Shown here: in pieces, positions 10,181 to 23,428 of the stretch
Layout of the letters: each line of letters opens with the position of its first letter
Numbering within the stretch: position 1 is the stretch's first letter
Assembly: GCA_958298945.1 (NCBI GenBank)
Contig: OY282610.1
Coordinates: 49,607,667-49,671,666, forward strand
From: Atherix ibis
Lineage: Eukaryota > Arthropoda > Insecta > Diptera > Athericidae
Length of the DNA: 64,000 bases
Direction of reading: 5' to 3'
Program-made: the position numbers and the translations under genes
Notes under the pieces: model-generated
Databases searched by the model: none
What the model was told of the DNA's origin: nothing
What the model saw: the letters and a program-made list of their open reading frames with translations, nothing else

Positions 10181-12674
10181 GTATAAAAATTAAGGTTTTT
10201 TAGAATTTATTCTGTGGTGTCATTGCACACTTTTAGGCAAACCTTCTATGACTCTTAATATAATGATTGGAAGGAAAATGACATGTCACGATAAATTTCG
10301 GTGGGAGTTTTGAGAAAAATTTGCCAAAAGATCATTAAATTTTTTTTTAAATTTCTATTTTTCTATGAAAAAGGAAATTTTTTCGAAAATTTGTTTAATG
10401 ATGTTAATGCGCATACATATGTGAAACTAATAATTATTCTTATTATCCTGATCGGACTAAAAGAGTCCTTACAGGAAAATTTTTTCCAGGCGTTTTAAAA
10501 AAAAATACCTAAAGTTCGCTGTATTTTTTTAAAAATAAAGTTTGCTTTTTTGGATAAAAATGGCAATTTGTTTCATGGTTTCATTACATACACTTTAACA
10601 TAGCCTTCTAGATCCATATTATCCTGATCGAAAAAGGAATATCCTTTCAGAATAAATTTTTGTGAGCACTATTAAAAAAAAATTGCCTAAAATTAAATTT
10701 TTTATTTACTGAAAGCAAAATAAATTGACCACCTAAAGATATGCAAAAAACTACAAAAATTCGAAAATTTGTGACAATATTCACGAAAATCCAATTTTTA
10801 CACCAGGCACCCAGTTTCTCAAAAAATAGGAGGCAACAATTATTACACTTAGTCCACTTTCTCTTAAAATTTGTTTTTCTCTATGAAAATGGTGGTTTTT
10901 TGGAGATGTTTGTTTGGGGTATGATTGTGCACTTTCAGGCAAAGCTTCTCCGATTCATATTATTCTCATTGGAATGAGAAAATTCTTTCTGGATAAATTT
11001 TTGTTGGTGGTTTTGAGAAAAAATTCATTAAATTTATGGTTTTCTTTCTTAAAATTCATTTTTTTTGTATAAAAATTAAGGTTTTTAGAATTGTTTTTAT
11101 GGTGTCATTGCGTACTTTCAGGCAAAGCTTCTCCAATGCATATTTTCTTGATTGAAATGAGAATTTCCTTTTTGGATAAATTTTTGTTGGTGATTTTGAG
11201 AAAAAATTCATAAAATTTATGGTTTTCTTTCTTAAAATTCATTTTTTTTGTATAAAAATTAAGGTTTTTAGAATTGTTTTTATGGTGTCATTGCGTACTT
11301 TCAGGTAAAGCTTCTCCAATGCATATTTTCTTGATTGAAATGAGAATTTCCTTTCTGGATAAATTTTTGTTGGTGATTTTGAGAAAAAATTCATAAAATT
11401 TATTGTTTTCTTTTTTAAAATTTGTTTTTTTTTGTATAAAAATTAAGGTTTTTAGAACGGTTTTTATGGTGTCATTGCGTACTTTAAGGCAAAGCTTCTT
11501 CAATGCATATTTTCTCGATTGGAATGAGAATATCCTTTCTGGATAAATTTTTGTTGGTGATTTTGAGAAAAAATCATAAAATTTATAGTTTTCTTTCTTA
11601 AAATTCGTTTTTTTTTGTATACAAATTAAGGTTTTTAGAATTGTTTTTATGGTGTCATTGCGTACTTTCAGCCAAAGCTTCTCCAATACATATTTTCTCG
11701 ATTGGAATGAGAATATCCTTTCTGGATAAATTTTTGTTGGTGATTTTGAGAAAAAATTCATAAAATTAATTGTTTTCTTTATTAAAATTCGTTTTTTTTG
11801 TATAAAAATTAAGGTTTTTTAGAATTTATTCTGTGGTGTCATTGCACACTTTTAGGCAAACCTTCTATGACTCTTAATATAATGATTGGAAGGAAAATGA
11901 CATGTCACGATAAATTTCGGTGGGAGTTTTGAGAAAAATTTGCCAAAAGATCATTAAATTTTTTTTTAAATTTCTATTTTTCTATGAAAAAGGAAATTTT
12001 TTCGAAAATTTGTTTAATGATGTTAATGCGCATACATATGTGAAACTAATAATTATTCTTATTATCCTGATCGGACTAAAAGAGTCCTTACAGGAAAATT
12101 TTTTCCAGGCGTTTTAAAAAAAAATACCTAAAGTTCGCTGTATTTTTTTAAAAATAAAGTTTGCTTTTTTGGATAAAAATGGCAATTTGTTTCATGGTTT
12201 CATTACATACACTTTAACATAGCCTTCTAGATCCATATTATCCTGATCGAAAAAGGAATATCCTTTCAGAATAAATTTTTGTGAGCACTATTAAAAAAAA
12301 ATTGCCTAAAATTAAATTTTTTATTTACTGAAAGCAAAATAAATTGACCACCTAAAGATATGCAAAAAACTACAAAAATTCGAAAATTTGTGACAATATT
12401 CACGAAAATCCAATTTTTACACCAGGCACCCAGTTTCTCAAAAAATAGGAGGCAACAATTATTACACTTAGTCCACTTTCTCTTAAAATTTGTTTTTCTC
12501 TATGAAAATGGTGGTTTTTTGGAGATGTTTGTTTGGGGTATGATTGTGCACTTTCAGGCAAAGCTTCTCCGATTCATATTATTCTCATTGGAATGAGAAA
12601 ATTCTTTCTGGATAAATTTTTGTTGGTGGTTTTGAGAAAAAATTCATTAAATTTATGGTTTTCTTTCTTAAAAT
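9430..12674. repeat. 1,619-bp tandem duplication spanning A copies and a B-F block
   Basis: Copies at about 9,430-11,048 and 11,049-12,674 share aaaagagtcc in C, cttttaggcaaacc and tattctgtgg in B, cccagtttctc (one T missing) in E, and agccaaagcttc in the A copy before B. The duplicated segment joins the end of the long A run to one complete B-F block. Boundaries are approximate. Confidence 0.85.
10181..11799. repeat. Higher-order unit 4: BCDEF + 4 A
   Basis: 1,619 bp. First copy of the 1,619-bp duplication. It carries the variants aaaagagtcc, ttacacttagtcc and cccagtttctc. Confidence 0.92.
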
Positions 12675-12871
12675 TCATTTTTTTTTGTATAAAAATTAAG
12701 GTTTTTAGAATTGTTTTTATGGTGTCATTGCGTACTTTCAGGCAAAGCTTCTCCAATACATATTTTCTCGATTGGAATGAGAATATCCTTTCTGGATAAA
12801 TTTTTGTTGGTGATTTTGAGAAAAAATTCATAAAATTAATTGTTTTCTTTATTAAAATTCGTTTTTTTTTT
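11800..12871. repeat. Higher-order unit 5: BCDEF + 1 A
   Basis: 1,072 bp. B-F is a near copy of unit 4. Its E, F and single A3 copy match unit 7 at an offset of 2,325 bp. Confidence 0.92.
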
Positions 12872-14124
12872 GTATAAAAATTAAGGTTTTTTAGAATTTA
12901 TTTTGTGGTGTCATTGCACACTTTCAGGCAAACCTTCTATGACTCTTAATATAATGATTGGAAGGAAAATGACATGTCACGATAAATTTCGGTGGGAGTT
13001 TTGAGAAAAATTTGCCAAAAGATCATTAAATTTTTTTTTAAATTTCTATTTTTCTATGAAAAAGGAAATTTTTTCGAAAATTTGTTTAATGATGTTAATG
13101 CGCATACATATGTGAAACTAATAATTATTCTTATTATCCTGATCGGACTAAAAAAGTCCTTACAGGAAAATTTTTTCCAGGCGTTTTAAAAAAAAATACC
13201 TAAAGTTCGCTGTATTTTTTTAAAAATAAAGTTTGCTTTTTTGGATAAAATTGACAATTTGTTTCATGGTTTCATTACATACACTTTAACATAGCCTTCT
13301 AGATCCATATTATCCTGATCGAAAAAGGAATATCCTTTCAGAATAAATTTTTGTGAGCACTATTAAAAAAAAATTGCCTAAAATTAAATTTTTTATTTAC
13401 TGAAAGCAAAATAAATTGACCACCTAAAGATATGCAAAAAACCACAAAAATTCGAAAATTTGTGACAATATTCACGAAAATCCAATTTTTACACCAGGCA
13501 CCCAGTTTTCTCAAAAAATAGGAGGCAACAATTATTACACTGAGTTCACTTTCTCTTAAAATTTGTTTTTCTATATGAAAATGGTGGTTTTTTGGAGATG
13601 TTTGTTTGGGGTATGATTGTGCACTTTCAGGCAAAGCTTCTCCAATTCATATTATTCTCATTGGAATGAGAAAATTCTTTCTGGATAAATTTTTGTTGGT
13701 GGTTTTGAGAAAAAATTCATAAAATTTATGGTTTTCTTTCTTAAAATTCATTTTTTTTGTATAAAAATTAAGGTTTTTAGAATTGTTTTTATGGTGTCAT
13801 TGCGTACTTTCAGGCAAAGCTTCTCCAATGCATATTTTCTTGATTGAAATGAGAATTTCCTTTCTGGATAAATTTTTGTTGGTGATTTTGAGAAAAAATT
13901 CATAAAATTTATGGTTTTCTTTCTTAAAATTCATTTTTTTTGTATAAAAATTAAGGTTTTTAGAATTGTTTTTATGGTGTCATTGCGTACTTTCAGGCAA
14001 AGCTTCTCCAATGCATATTTTCTTGATTGAAATGAGAATTGCCTTTCTGGATAAATTTTTGTTGGTGATTTTGAGAAAAAATTCATAAAATTAATTGTTT
14101 TCTTTATTAAAATTCGTTTTTTTT
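12872..14124. repeat. Higher-order unit 6: BCDEF + 2 A
   Basis: 1,253 bp. Private changes: gagttcac in E and ctatatgaaaa at the E/F junction. D reads ataaaattgacaatttg, as in unit 2. Confidence 0.92.
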
Positions 14125-15197
14125 GTATAAAAATTATGGATTTTTAGAATTTATTTTGTGGTGTCATTGCACACTTTCAGGCAAACCTTCTATGACTCTT
14201 AATATAATGATTGGAAGGAAAATGACATGTCACGATAAATTTCGGTGGGAGTTTTGAGAAAAATTTGCCAAAAGATCATTAAATTTTTTTTTAAATTTCT
14301 ATTTTTCTATGAAAAAGGAAATTTTTTCGAAAATTTGTTTAATGATGTTAATGCGCATACATATGTGAAACTAATAATTATTCTTATTATCCTGATCGGA
14401 CTAAAAAAGTCCTTACAGGAAAATTCTTTCCAGGCGTTTTAAAAAAAAATACCTAAAGTTCGCTGTATTTTTTTAAAAATAAAGTTTGCTTTTTTGGATA
14501 AAAATGGCAATTTGTTTCATGGTTTCACTACATACACTTTAACATAGCGTTCTAGATCCATATTATCCTGATCGAAAAAGGAATATCCTTTCAGAATAAA
14601 TTTTTGTGAGAACTATTTAAAAAAAATTGCCTAAAATTAAATTTTTTATTTACTGAAAGCAAAATAAATTGACCACCTAAAGATATGCAAAAAACTACAA
14701 AAATTCGAAAATTTGTGACAATATTCACGAAAATCCAATTTTTACACCAGGCACCCAGTTTCTCAAAAAATAGGAGGCAACAATTATTACACTTAGTCCA
14801 CTTTCTCTTAAAATTTGTTTTTCTCTATGAAAATGGTGGTTTTTTGGAGATGTTTGTTTGGGGTATGATTGTGCACTTTCAGGCAAAGCTTCTCCGATTC
14901 ATATTATTCTCATTGGAATGAGAAAATTCTTTCTGGATAAATTTTTGTTGGTGGTTTTGAGAAAAAATTCATTAAATTTATGGTTTTCTTTCTTAAAATT
15001 CATTTTTTTTTGTATAAAAATTAAGGTTTTTAGAATTGTTTTTATGGTGTCATTGCGTACTTTCAGGCAAAGCTTCTCCAATACATATTTTCTCGATTGG
15101 AATGAGAATATCCTTTCTGGATAAATTTTTGTTGGTGATTTTGAGAAAAAATTCATAAAATTAATTGTTTTCTTTATTAAAATTCGTTTTTTTTTTT
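14125..15197. repeat. Higher-order unit 7: BCDEF + 1 A
   Basis: 1,073 bp. B begins attatggattttt. C has aaattctttccagg. D has ggtttcactacat and gcgttctagatcc. Confidence 0.92.
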
Positions 15198-16639
15198 GTA
15201 TAAATATTAAGGTTTTTTAGAATTTATTTTGTGGTGTCATTGCACACTTTCAGGCAAACCTTCTATGACTCTTAATATAATGATTGGAAGGAAAATGACA
15301 TGTCACGATAAATTTCGGTGGGAGTTTTGAGAAAAATTTGCCAAAAGATCATTAAATTTTTTTTTTAATTTCTATTTTTCTATGAAAAAGGAAATTTTTT
15401 CGAAAATTTGTGTAATGATGTTAATGCGCATACATATGTGAAACTAATAATTATTCTTATTATCCTGATCGGACTAAAAAAGTCCTTACAGGAAAATTTT
15501 TTCCAGGCGTTTTAAAAAAAAATACCTAAAGTTCGCTGTATTTTTTTAAAAATAAAGTTTGCTTTTTTGGATAAAAATGACAATTTGTTTCAATGTTTCA
15601 TTACATACACTTTAACATAGCCTTCTAGATCCATATTATCCTGATCGAAAAAGGAATATCCTTTCAGAATAAATTTTTGTGAGCACTATTAAAAAAAAAT
15701 TGCCTAAAATTAAATTTTTTATTTACTGAAAGCAAAATAAATTGACCACCTAAAGATATGCAAAAAACTACAAAAATTCGAAAATTTGTGACAATATTCA
15801 CGAAAATCCAATTTTTACACCAGGCACCCAGTTTTCTCAAAAAATAGGAGGCAACAATTATTACACTAAGTCCACTTTCTCTTAAAATTTGTTTTTCTCT
15901 TTGAAAATGGTGGTTTTTTGGAGATGTTTGTTTGGGGTATGATTGTGCACTTTCAGGCAAAGCTTCTCCGATTCATATTATTCTCATTGGAATGAGATAA
16001 TTCTTTCTGGATAAATTTTTGTTGGTGGTTTTGAGAAAAAATTCATCAAATTTATGGTTTTCTTTCTTAAAATTCATTTTTTTTTGTATAAAAATTAAGG
16101 TTTTTAGAATTGTTTTTATGGTGTCATTGCGTACTTTCAGGCAAAGCTTCTCCAATGCATATTTTCTCAATTGGAATGAGAATATCCTTTCTGGATAAAT
16201 TTTTGTTGGTGATTTTGAGAAAAAATTCATAAAATTTATAGTTTTCTTTCCTAAAATTCGTTTTTTTTTTGTATACAAATTAAGGTTTTTAGAATTGTTT
16301 TTATGGTGTCATTGCGTACTTTCAGGCAAAGCTTCTCCAATACATATTTTCTTGATTGGAATGAGAATATCCTTTCTGGATAAATTTTTGTTGGTGATTT
16401 TGAGAAAAAATTCATAAAATTTATAGTTTTCTTTCTTAAAATTCATTTTTTTTTGTATAAAAATTAAGGTTTTTAGAATTGTTTTTATGGTGTCATTGCG
16501 TACTTTCAGGCAAAGCTTCTCCAATACATATTTTCTCGATTGGAATGAGAATATCCTTTCTGGATAAATTTTTGTTGGTGATTTTGAGAAAAAATTCATA
16601 AAATTAATTGTTTTCTTTATTAAAATTCGTTTTTTTTTT
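15198..16639. repeat. Higher-order unit 8: BCDEF + 3 A
   Basis: 1,442 bp. A long T-tract precedes B, which begins tataaatattaagg. D has caatgtttcattac, and the E/F junction has tttgaaaatgg. Confidence 0.92.
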
Positions 16640-17892
16640 GTATAAAAATTAAGGTTTCTTAGAATTTATTTTGTGGTGTCATTGCACACTTTCAGGCAAA
16701 CCTTCTATGACTCTTAATATAATGATTGGAAGGAAAATGACATGTCACGATAAATTTCGGTGGGAGTTTTGAGAAAAATTTGCCAAAAGATCATTAAATT
16801 TTTTTTTAAATTTCTATTTTTCTATGAAAAAGGAAATTTTTTCGAAAATTTGTTTAATGATATTAATGCGCATACATATGTGAAACTAATAATTATTCTT
16901 ATTATCCTGATCGGACTAAAAAAGTCCTTATAGGAAAATTTTTTCCAGGCGTTTTAAAAAAAAATACCTAAAGTTCGCTGTATTTTTTTAAAAATAAAGT
17001 TTGCTTTTTTGGATAAAAATGGCAATTTGTTTCATGGTTTCATTACATACACTTTAACATAGCCTTCTAGATCCATATTATCCTGATCGAAAAAGGAATA
17101 TCCTTTCAGAATAAATTTTTGTGAGCACTATTAAAAAAAATTGCCTAAAATTAAATTTTTTATTTACTGAAAGCAAAATAAATTGACCACCTAAAGATAT
17201 GCAAAAAACCACAAAAATTCGAAAATTTGTGACAATATTCACGAAAATCCAATTTTTACACCAGGCACCCAGTTTTCTCAAAAAATAGGAGGCAATAATT
17301 ATTACACTGAGTCCACTTTCTCTTAAAATTTGTTTTTCTCTATGAAAGTGGTGGTTTTTTGGAGATGTTTGTTTGGGGTATGATTGTGCACTTTCAGGCA
17401 AAGCTTCTCCGATTCATATTATTCTCATTGGAATGAGAAAATTCTTTCTGGATAAATTTTTGTTGGTGGTTTTGAGAAAAAATTCATAAAATTTATGGTT
17501 TTCTTTCTTAAAATTCATTTTTTGGTATAAAAATTAAGGTTTTTAGAATTGTTTTTATGGTGTCATTGCGTACTTTCAGGCAAAGCTTCTCCATTGCATA
17601 TTTTTTTGATTGAAATGAGAATTTCCTTTCTGGATAAATTTTTGTTGGTGATTTTGAGAAAAAATTCATAAAATTTATTGTTTTCTTTCTTAAAATTCGT
17701 TTTTTTTTGTGTAAAAATTAAAGTTTTTAGAACGGTTTTTATGGTGTCATTGCGTACTTTTAGGCAAAGCTTCTCCAATGCATATTTTTTCGATTGGAAT
17801 GAGAATATCCTTTCTGGATAAATTTTTGTTGGTGATTTTGAGAAAAAATTCATAAAATTTATAGTTTTCTTTCCTAAAATTCGTTTTTTTTT
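16640..17892. repeat. Higher-order unit 9: BCDEF + 2 A
   Basis: 1,253 bp. C reads cttataggaaaa, and E ends ctatgaaagtgg, shared with unit 17. One A copy begins gtgtaaaaattaaagt. Confidence 0.92.
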
Positions 17893-19144
17893 GTATAAAA
17901 ATTAAGATTTTTTAGAATTTTTTTTATGGTGTCATTGCACACTTTCAGGCAAACCTTCTTTGACTCTTAGTATAATGATTGGAAGGAATATGACCTGTCA
18001 CGATAAATTTCGGTGGGAGTTTTGAGAAAAATTTGCCAAAAGATCATTAAAATTTTTTTTTTAATTTCTATTTTTCTATGAAAAAGGAAATTTTTTCGAA
18101 AATTTGTTTAATGATGTTAATGCGCATACATATGTGAAACTAATAATTATTCTTATTATCCTGATCGGACTAAAAAAGTCCTTACAGGAAAATTTTTTCC
18201 AGGCGTTTTAAAAAAAAATACCTAAAGTTCGCTGTATTTTTTTAAAAATAAAGTTTGCTTTTTTGGATAAAAATGGCAATTTGTTTTATAGTTTCATTAC
18301 ATACACTTTAACATAGCCTTCTAGATCCATATTATCCTGATCGAAAAAGGAATATCCTTTCAGAATAAATTTTTGTGAGCACTATTAAAAAAAATTGCCT
18401 AAAATTAAATTTTTTATTTACTGAAAGCAAAATAAATTGACCACCTAAAGATATGCAAAAAACCACAAAAATTCGAAAATTTGTGACAATATTCACGAAA
18501 ATCCAATTTTTACACCAGGCACCCAGTTTCTCAAAAAATAGGAGGCAACAATTATTACACTGAGTCCACTTTCTCTTAAAATTTATTTTTCTCTATGAAA
18601 ATGGTGGTTTTTTGGAGATGTTTGTTTGGGGTATGATTGTGCACTTTCAGGCAAAGCTTCTCCGATTCATATTATTCTCATTGGAATGAGAAAATTCTTT
18701 CTGGATAAATTTTTGTTGGTGGTTTTGAGAAAAAATTCATAAAATGTATGGTTTTCTTTCTTAAAATTCATTTTTTTTGTATAAAAATGAAGGTTTTTAG
18801 AATTGTTTTTATGGTGTCATTGCGTACTTTCAGGCAAAGCTTCTCCAATGCATATTTTCTTGATTGAAATGAGAATTTCCTTTCTGGATAAATTTTTGTT
18901 GGTGATTTTGAGAAAAAATTCATAAAATTTATGGTTTTCTTTCTTAAAATTCCTTTTTTTTGTATAATAATTAAGGTTTTTAGAATTGTTTTTATGGTGT
19001 CATTGCGTACATTCAGGCAAAGCTTCTTCAATGCATATTTTCTCGATTGGAATGAGAATATCCTTTCTGGATAAATTTTTGTTGGTGATTTTGAGAAAAA
19101 ATTCATAAAATTTATTGTTTTCTTTCTTAAAATTAGTTTTTTTT
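17893..19144. repeat. Higher-order unit 10: BCDEF + 2 A
   Basis: 1,252 bp. D has gttttatagtttcatt and F ends aaaatgtatgg, both shared with unit 13. Its last A copies (attcctttttttt, gtacattcagg, aaaattagtttt) match those before unit 14. Confidence 0.92.
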
Positions 19145-20553
19145 GTATAAAAATTAAGGTTTTTTAGAATTTTTTTTATGGTGTCATTGCACACTTTCAG
19201 GCAAACCTTCTTTGACTCTTACTATAATGATTGGAAGGAATATGACCTGTCACGATAAATTTCGTTGGGAGTTTTGAGAAAAATTTGCCAAAAGATCATT
19301 AAATTTTTTTTTAAATTTCTATTTTTCTATGAAAAAGGAAATTTTTTCGAAAGTTTGTTTAATGATGTTAATGAGCATACATATGTGAAACTAATAATTA
19401 TTCTTATTATCCTGATCGGACTAAAAAAGTCCTTACGGGAAAATTTTTTCCAGGCGTTTTAAAAAAAAATACCTAAAGTTCGCTGTATTTTTTTAAAAAT
19501 AAAGTTTGCTTTTTTGGATAAAAATGGCAATTTGTTTCATGGTTTCATTACATACACTTTAACATAGCCTTCTAGATCCATATTATCCTGATCGAAAAAG
19601 GAATATCCTTTCAGAATAAATTTTTGTGAGCACTATTAAAAAAAAATTGCCTAAAATTAATTTTTTTATTTACTGAAAGCAAAATAAATTGACCACCTAA
19701 AGATATGCAAAAAACCACAAAAATTCGAAAATTTGTGACAATATTCACGAAAATCCAATTTTTACACCAGGCACCCAGTTTTCTCAAAAAATAGGAGGCA
19801 ACAATTATTACACTGAGTCCACTTTCTCTTAAAATTTGTTTTTCTCTATGAAAATGGTGGTTTTTTGGAGATGTTTGTTTGGGGTATGATTGTGCACTTT
19901 CAGGCAAAGATTCTCCGATTCATATTATTCTCATTGGAATGAGAAAATTCTTTCTGGATAAATTTTTGTTGGTGGTTTTGAGAAAAAATTCATCAAATTT
20001 ATGGTTTTCTTTCTTAAAATTCATTTTTTTGTATAATAATTAAGGTTTTTAGAATTGTTTTTATGGTGTCATTGCGTACTTTCAGGCATTGGAATGAGAA
20101 TATCCTTTCTGGATAAATTTTTGTTGGTGATTTTGAGAAAAAATTCATAAAATTTATTGTTTTCTTTCTTAAAATTCGTTTTTTTTTTGTATAAAAATTA
20201 AGGTTTTTAGAACGGTTTTTATGGTGTCATTGCGTACTTTTAGGCAAAGCTTCTCCAATGCATATTTTCTCGATTGGAATGAGAATATCATTTCTGGATA
20301 AATTTTTGTTGGTGATTTTGAGAAAAAATTCATAAAATTTATGGTTTTCTTTCTTAAAATTCGTTTTTGTGTATAATAATTAAGGTTTTTAGAATTGTTT
20401 TTATGGTGTCATTGCGTTCATTCAGGCAAAGCTTCTCCAATGCATATTTTATCGATTGGAATGAGAATATCCTTTCTGGATAAATTTTTGTTGGTGATTT
20501 TGAGCAAAAATTCATAAAATTTATTGTTTTCTTTCTTAAAATTCGTTTTTTTT
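19145..20553. repeat. Higher-order unit 11: BCDEF + 3 A, one A internally deleted
   Basis: 1,409 bp, about 30 bp short of a normal three-A unit because of the deletion at about 20,087. B has cttactataatg and ttcgttgggag, and C has gatgttaatgagcat, all shared with unit 14. F has lost its HindIII site (aaagattctcc). Confidence 0.9.
20085..20092. other. 27-bp deletion inside an A monomer
   Basis: The sequence runs ctttcaggcattggaatgag. The normal HindIII-site and atgcat part between aggc and attgg is missing, 27 bp by comparison with neighbours. The break removes the left arm of the A dyad. Confidence 0.85.
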
Positions 20554-21994
20554 GTATAAAAATTAAGGTTTTTTAGAATTTTTTTTATGGTGTCATTCCA
20601 CACTTTCAGGCAAACCTTCTTTGACTCTTAGTATAATGATTGGAAGGAATATGACCTGTCACGATAAATTTCGGTGGGAGTTTTGAGAAAAATTTGCCAA
20701 AAGATCATTAAATTTTTTTTTTAATTTTCTAGTTTTCTATGAAAAAGGAAATTTTTTCAAAAATTTGTTTAATGATGTTAATGAGCATACATATGTGAAA
20801 CTAATAATTATTCTTATTATCCTGATCGGACTAAAAAAGTCCTTACAGGAAAAATTTTTCCAGGCGTTTTAAAAAAAAATACCTAAAGTTCGCTGTATTT
20901 TTTTAAAAATAAAGTTTGCTTTTTTGGATAAAAATGGCAATTTGTTTCATGGTTTCATTACATACACTTTAACATAGCCTTCTAGATCCATATTATCCTG
21001 ATCGAAAAAGGAATATCCTTTCAGAATAAATTTTTGTGAGCACTATTAAAAAAAAATTGCCTAAAATTTAATTTTTTATTTACTGAAAGCAAAATAAATT
21101 GACCACCTAAAGATATGCAAAAAACCACAAAAATTCGAAAATTTGTGCAATATTCAAGAAAATCCAATTTTTACACCAGGCACCCAGTTTTCTCAAAAAA
21201 TAGGAGGCAACAATTATTACACTGAGTCCACTTTCTCTTAAAATTTGTTTTTCTCTATGAAAATGGTGGTTTTTTGGATATGTTTGTTTGGGGTATGATT
21301 GTGCACTTTCAGGCAAAGCGTCTCCGATTCATATTATTCTCATTGGAATGAAAAAATTCTTTCTGGATAAATTTTTGTTGGTGGTTTTGAGAAAAAATTC
21401 ATAAAATTTATGGTTTTCTTTCTTAAAATTCATTTTTTTTGTATAAAAATTAAGGTTTTTAGAATTGTTTTTATGGTGTCATTGCGTACTTTCAGGCAAA
21501 GCTTCTCCAATGCATATTTTCTTGATTGAAATGAGAATTTCCTTTCTGGATAAATTTTTGTTGGTGATTTTGAGAAAAAATTCATAAAATTTATTGTTTT
21601 CTTTCTTAAAATTCGTTTTTTTTTTGTATAAAAATTAAGGTTTTTAGAACGGTTTTTATGGTGTCATTGCGTACTTTTAGGCAAAGCTTCTCCAATGCAT
21701 ATTTTCTCGATTGGAATGAGAATATCCTTTCTGGATAAATTTTTGTTGGTGATTTTGAGAAAAAATTCATAAAATTTATAGTTTTCTTTCCTAAAATTCG
21801 TTTTTTTTTGTATACAAATTAAGGTTTTTAGAATTGTTTTTATGGTGTCATTGCGTATTTTTAGGCAAAGCTTCTTCAATACATATTTTCTTGATTGGAA
21901 TGAGAATATCCTTTCTGGATAAATTTTTGTTGGTGAGATTGAGAAAAAATTCATAAAATTAATTGTTTTCTTTATTAAAATTCGTTTTTTTTTT
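20554..21994. repeat. Higher-order unit 12: BCDEF + 3 A
   Basis: 1,441 bp. B has gtcattccacac and C region tttctagttttc. E has gtgcaatattcaag, a one-base loss plus a change that disrupts the E dyad. F reads aaagcgtctcc. Confidence 0.92.
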
Positions 21995-23428
21995 GTATAA
22001 AAATTAAGGTTTTTTAGAATTTATTTTGTGATGTCATTGCACACTTTCAGGCAAACCTTCTATGACTCTTAGTATAATGATTGGAAGGAAAATGACATGT
22101 CACGATAAATGTCGGTGGGAGTTTTGAGAAAAATTTGCCAAAAGATCAAAAAATTTTTTTTTTAATTTCTATTTTTCTATGAAAAAGGAAATTTTTTCGA
22201 AAATTTGTTTAATGATGTTAATGCGCATACATATGTGAAACTAATAATTATTCTTCTTATCCTGATCGGACTAAAAAATTCCTTACAGGAAAATTTTTTC
22301 CAGGCGTTTTAAAAAAAAATACCTAAAGTTCGCTGTATTTTTTTAAAAATAAAGTTTGCTTTTTTGGATAAAAATGGCAATTTGTTTTATAGTTTCATTA
22401 CATACACTTTAACATAGCCTTCTAGATCCATATTATCCTGATCGAAAAAGGAATATCCTTTCAGAATAAATTTTTGTGAGCACTATTAAAAAAAATTGCC
22501 TAAAATTAAATTTTTTATTTACTGAAAGCAAAATAAATTGACCACCTAAAGATATGCAAAAAACCACAAAAATTCGAAAATTTGTGACAATATTCACGAA
22601 AATCCAATTTTTACACCAGGCACCCAGTTTTCTCAAAAAATAGGAGGCAACAATTATTACACTGAGTCCACTTTCTCTTAAAATTTGTTTTTCTCTATGA
22701 AAATGGTGGTTTTTTGGAGATGTTTGTTTGGGGTATGATTGTGCACTTTCAGGCAAAGCTTCTCCGATTCATATTATTCTCATTGGAATGAGAAAATTCT
22801 TTCTGGATAAATTTTTGTTGGTGGTTTTGAGAAAAAATTCATAAAATGTATGGTTTTCTTTCTTAAAATTCATTTTTTTTGTATAAAAATGAAGGTTTTT
22901 AGAATTGTTTTTATGGTGTCATTGCGTACTTTCAGGCAAAGCTTCTCCAATGCATATTTTCTCGATTGGAATGAGAATATCATTTCTGGATAAATTTTTG
23001 TTGGTGATTTTGAGAAAAAATTCATAAAATTTATTGTTTTCTTTCTTAAAATTCATTTTTTTGTATAAAAATTAAGGTTTTTAGAATTGTTTTTATGGTG
23101 TCATTGCGTACTTTCAGGCAAAGCTTCTCCAATGCATATTTTCTTGATTGAAATGAGAATTTCCTTTCTGGATAAATTTTTGTTGGTGATTTTGAGAAAA
23201 AATTCATAAAATTTATGGTTTTCTTTCTTAAAATTCCTTTTTTTTGTATAATAATTAAGGTTTTTAGAATTGTTTTTATGGTGTCATTGCGTACATTCAG
23301 GCAAAGCTTCTCCAATGCATATTTTCTCGATTTGAATGAGAATATCCTTTCTGGATAAATTTTTGTTGGTGATTTTGAGAAAAAATTCATAAAATTTATT
23401 GTTTTCTTTCTTAAAATTAGTTTTTTTT
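21995..23428. repeat. Higher-order unit 13: BCDEF + 3 A
   Basis: 1,434 bp. B has gtgatgtcattgc and aaatgtcggtggg. C has gatcaaaaaa and aaaaaattcc, breaking the C dyad. D and F variants match unit 10. Confidence 0.92.

Noticed and set aside
19259..19276. CENP-B box-like sequence ttcgttgggag in some B copies
   Set aside because: The first half resembles a CENP-B box, but the essential downstream CGGG and the central A are absent, and most B copies read ttcggtgggag.
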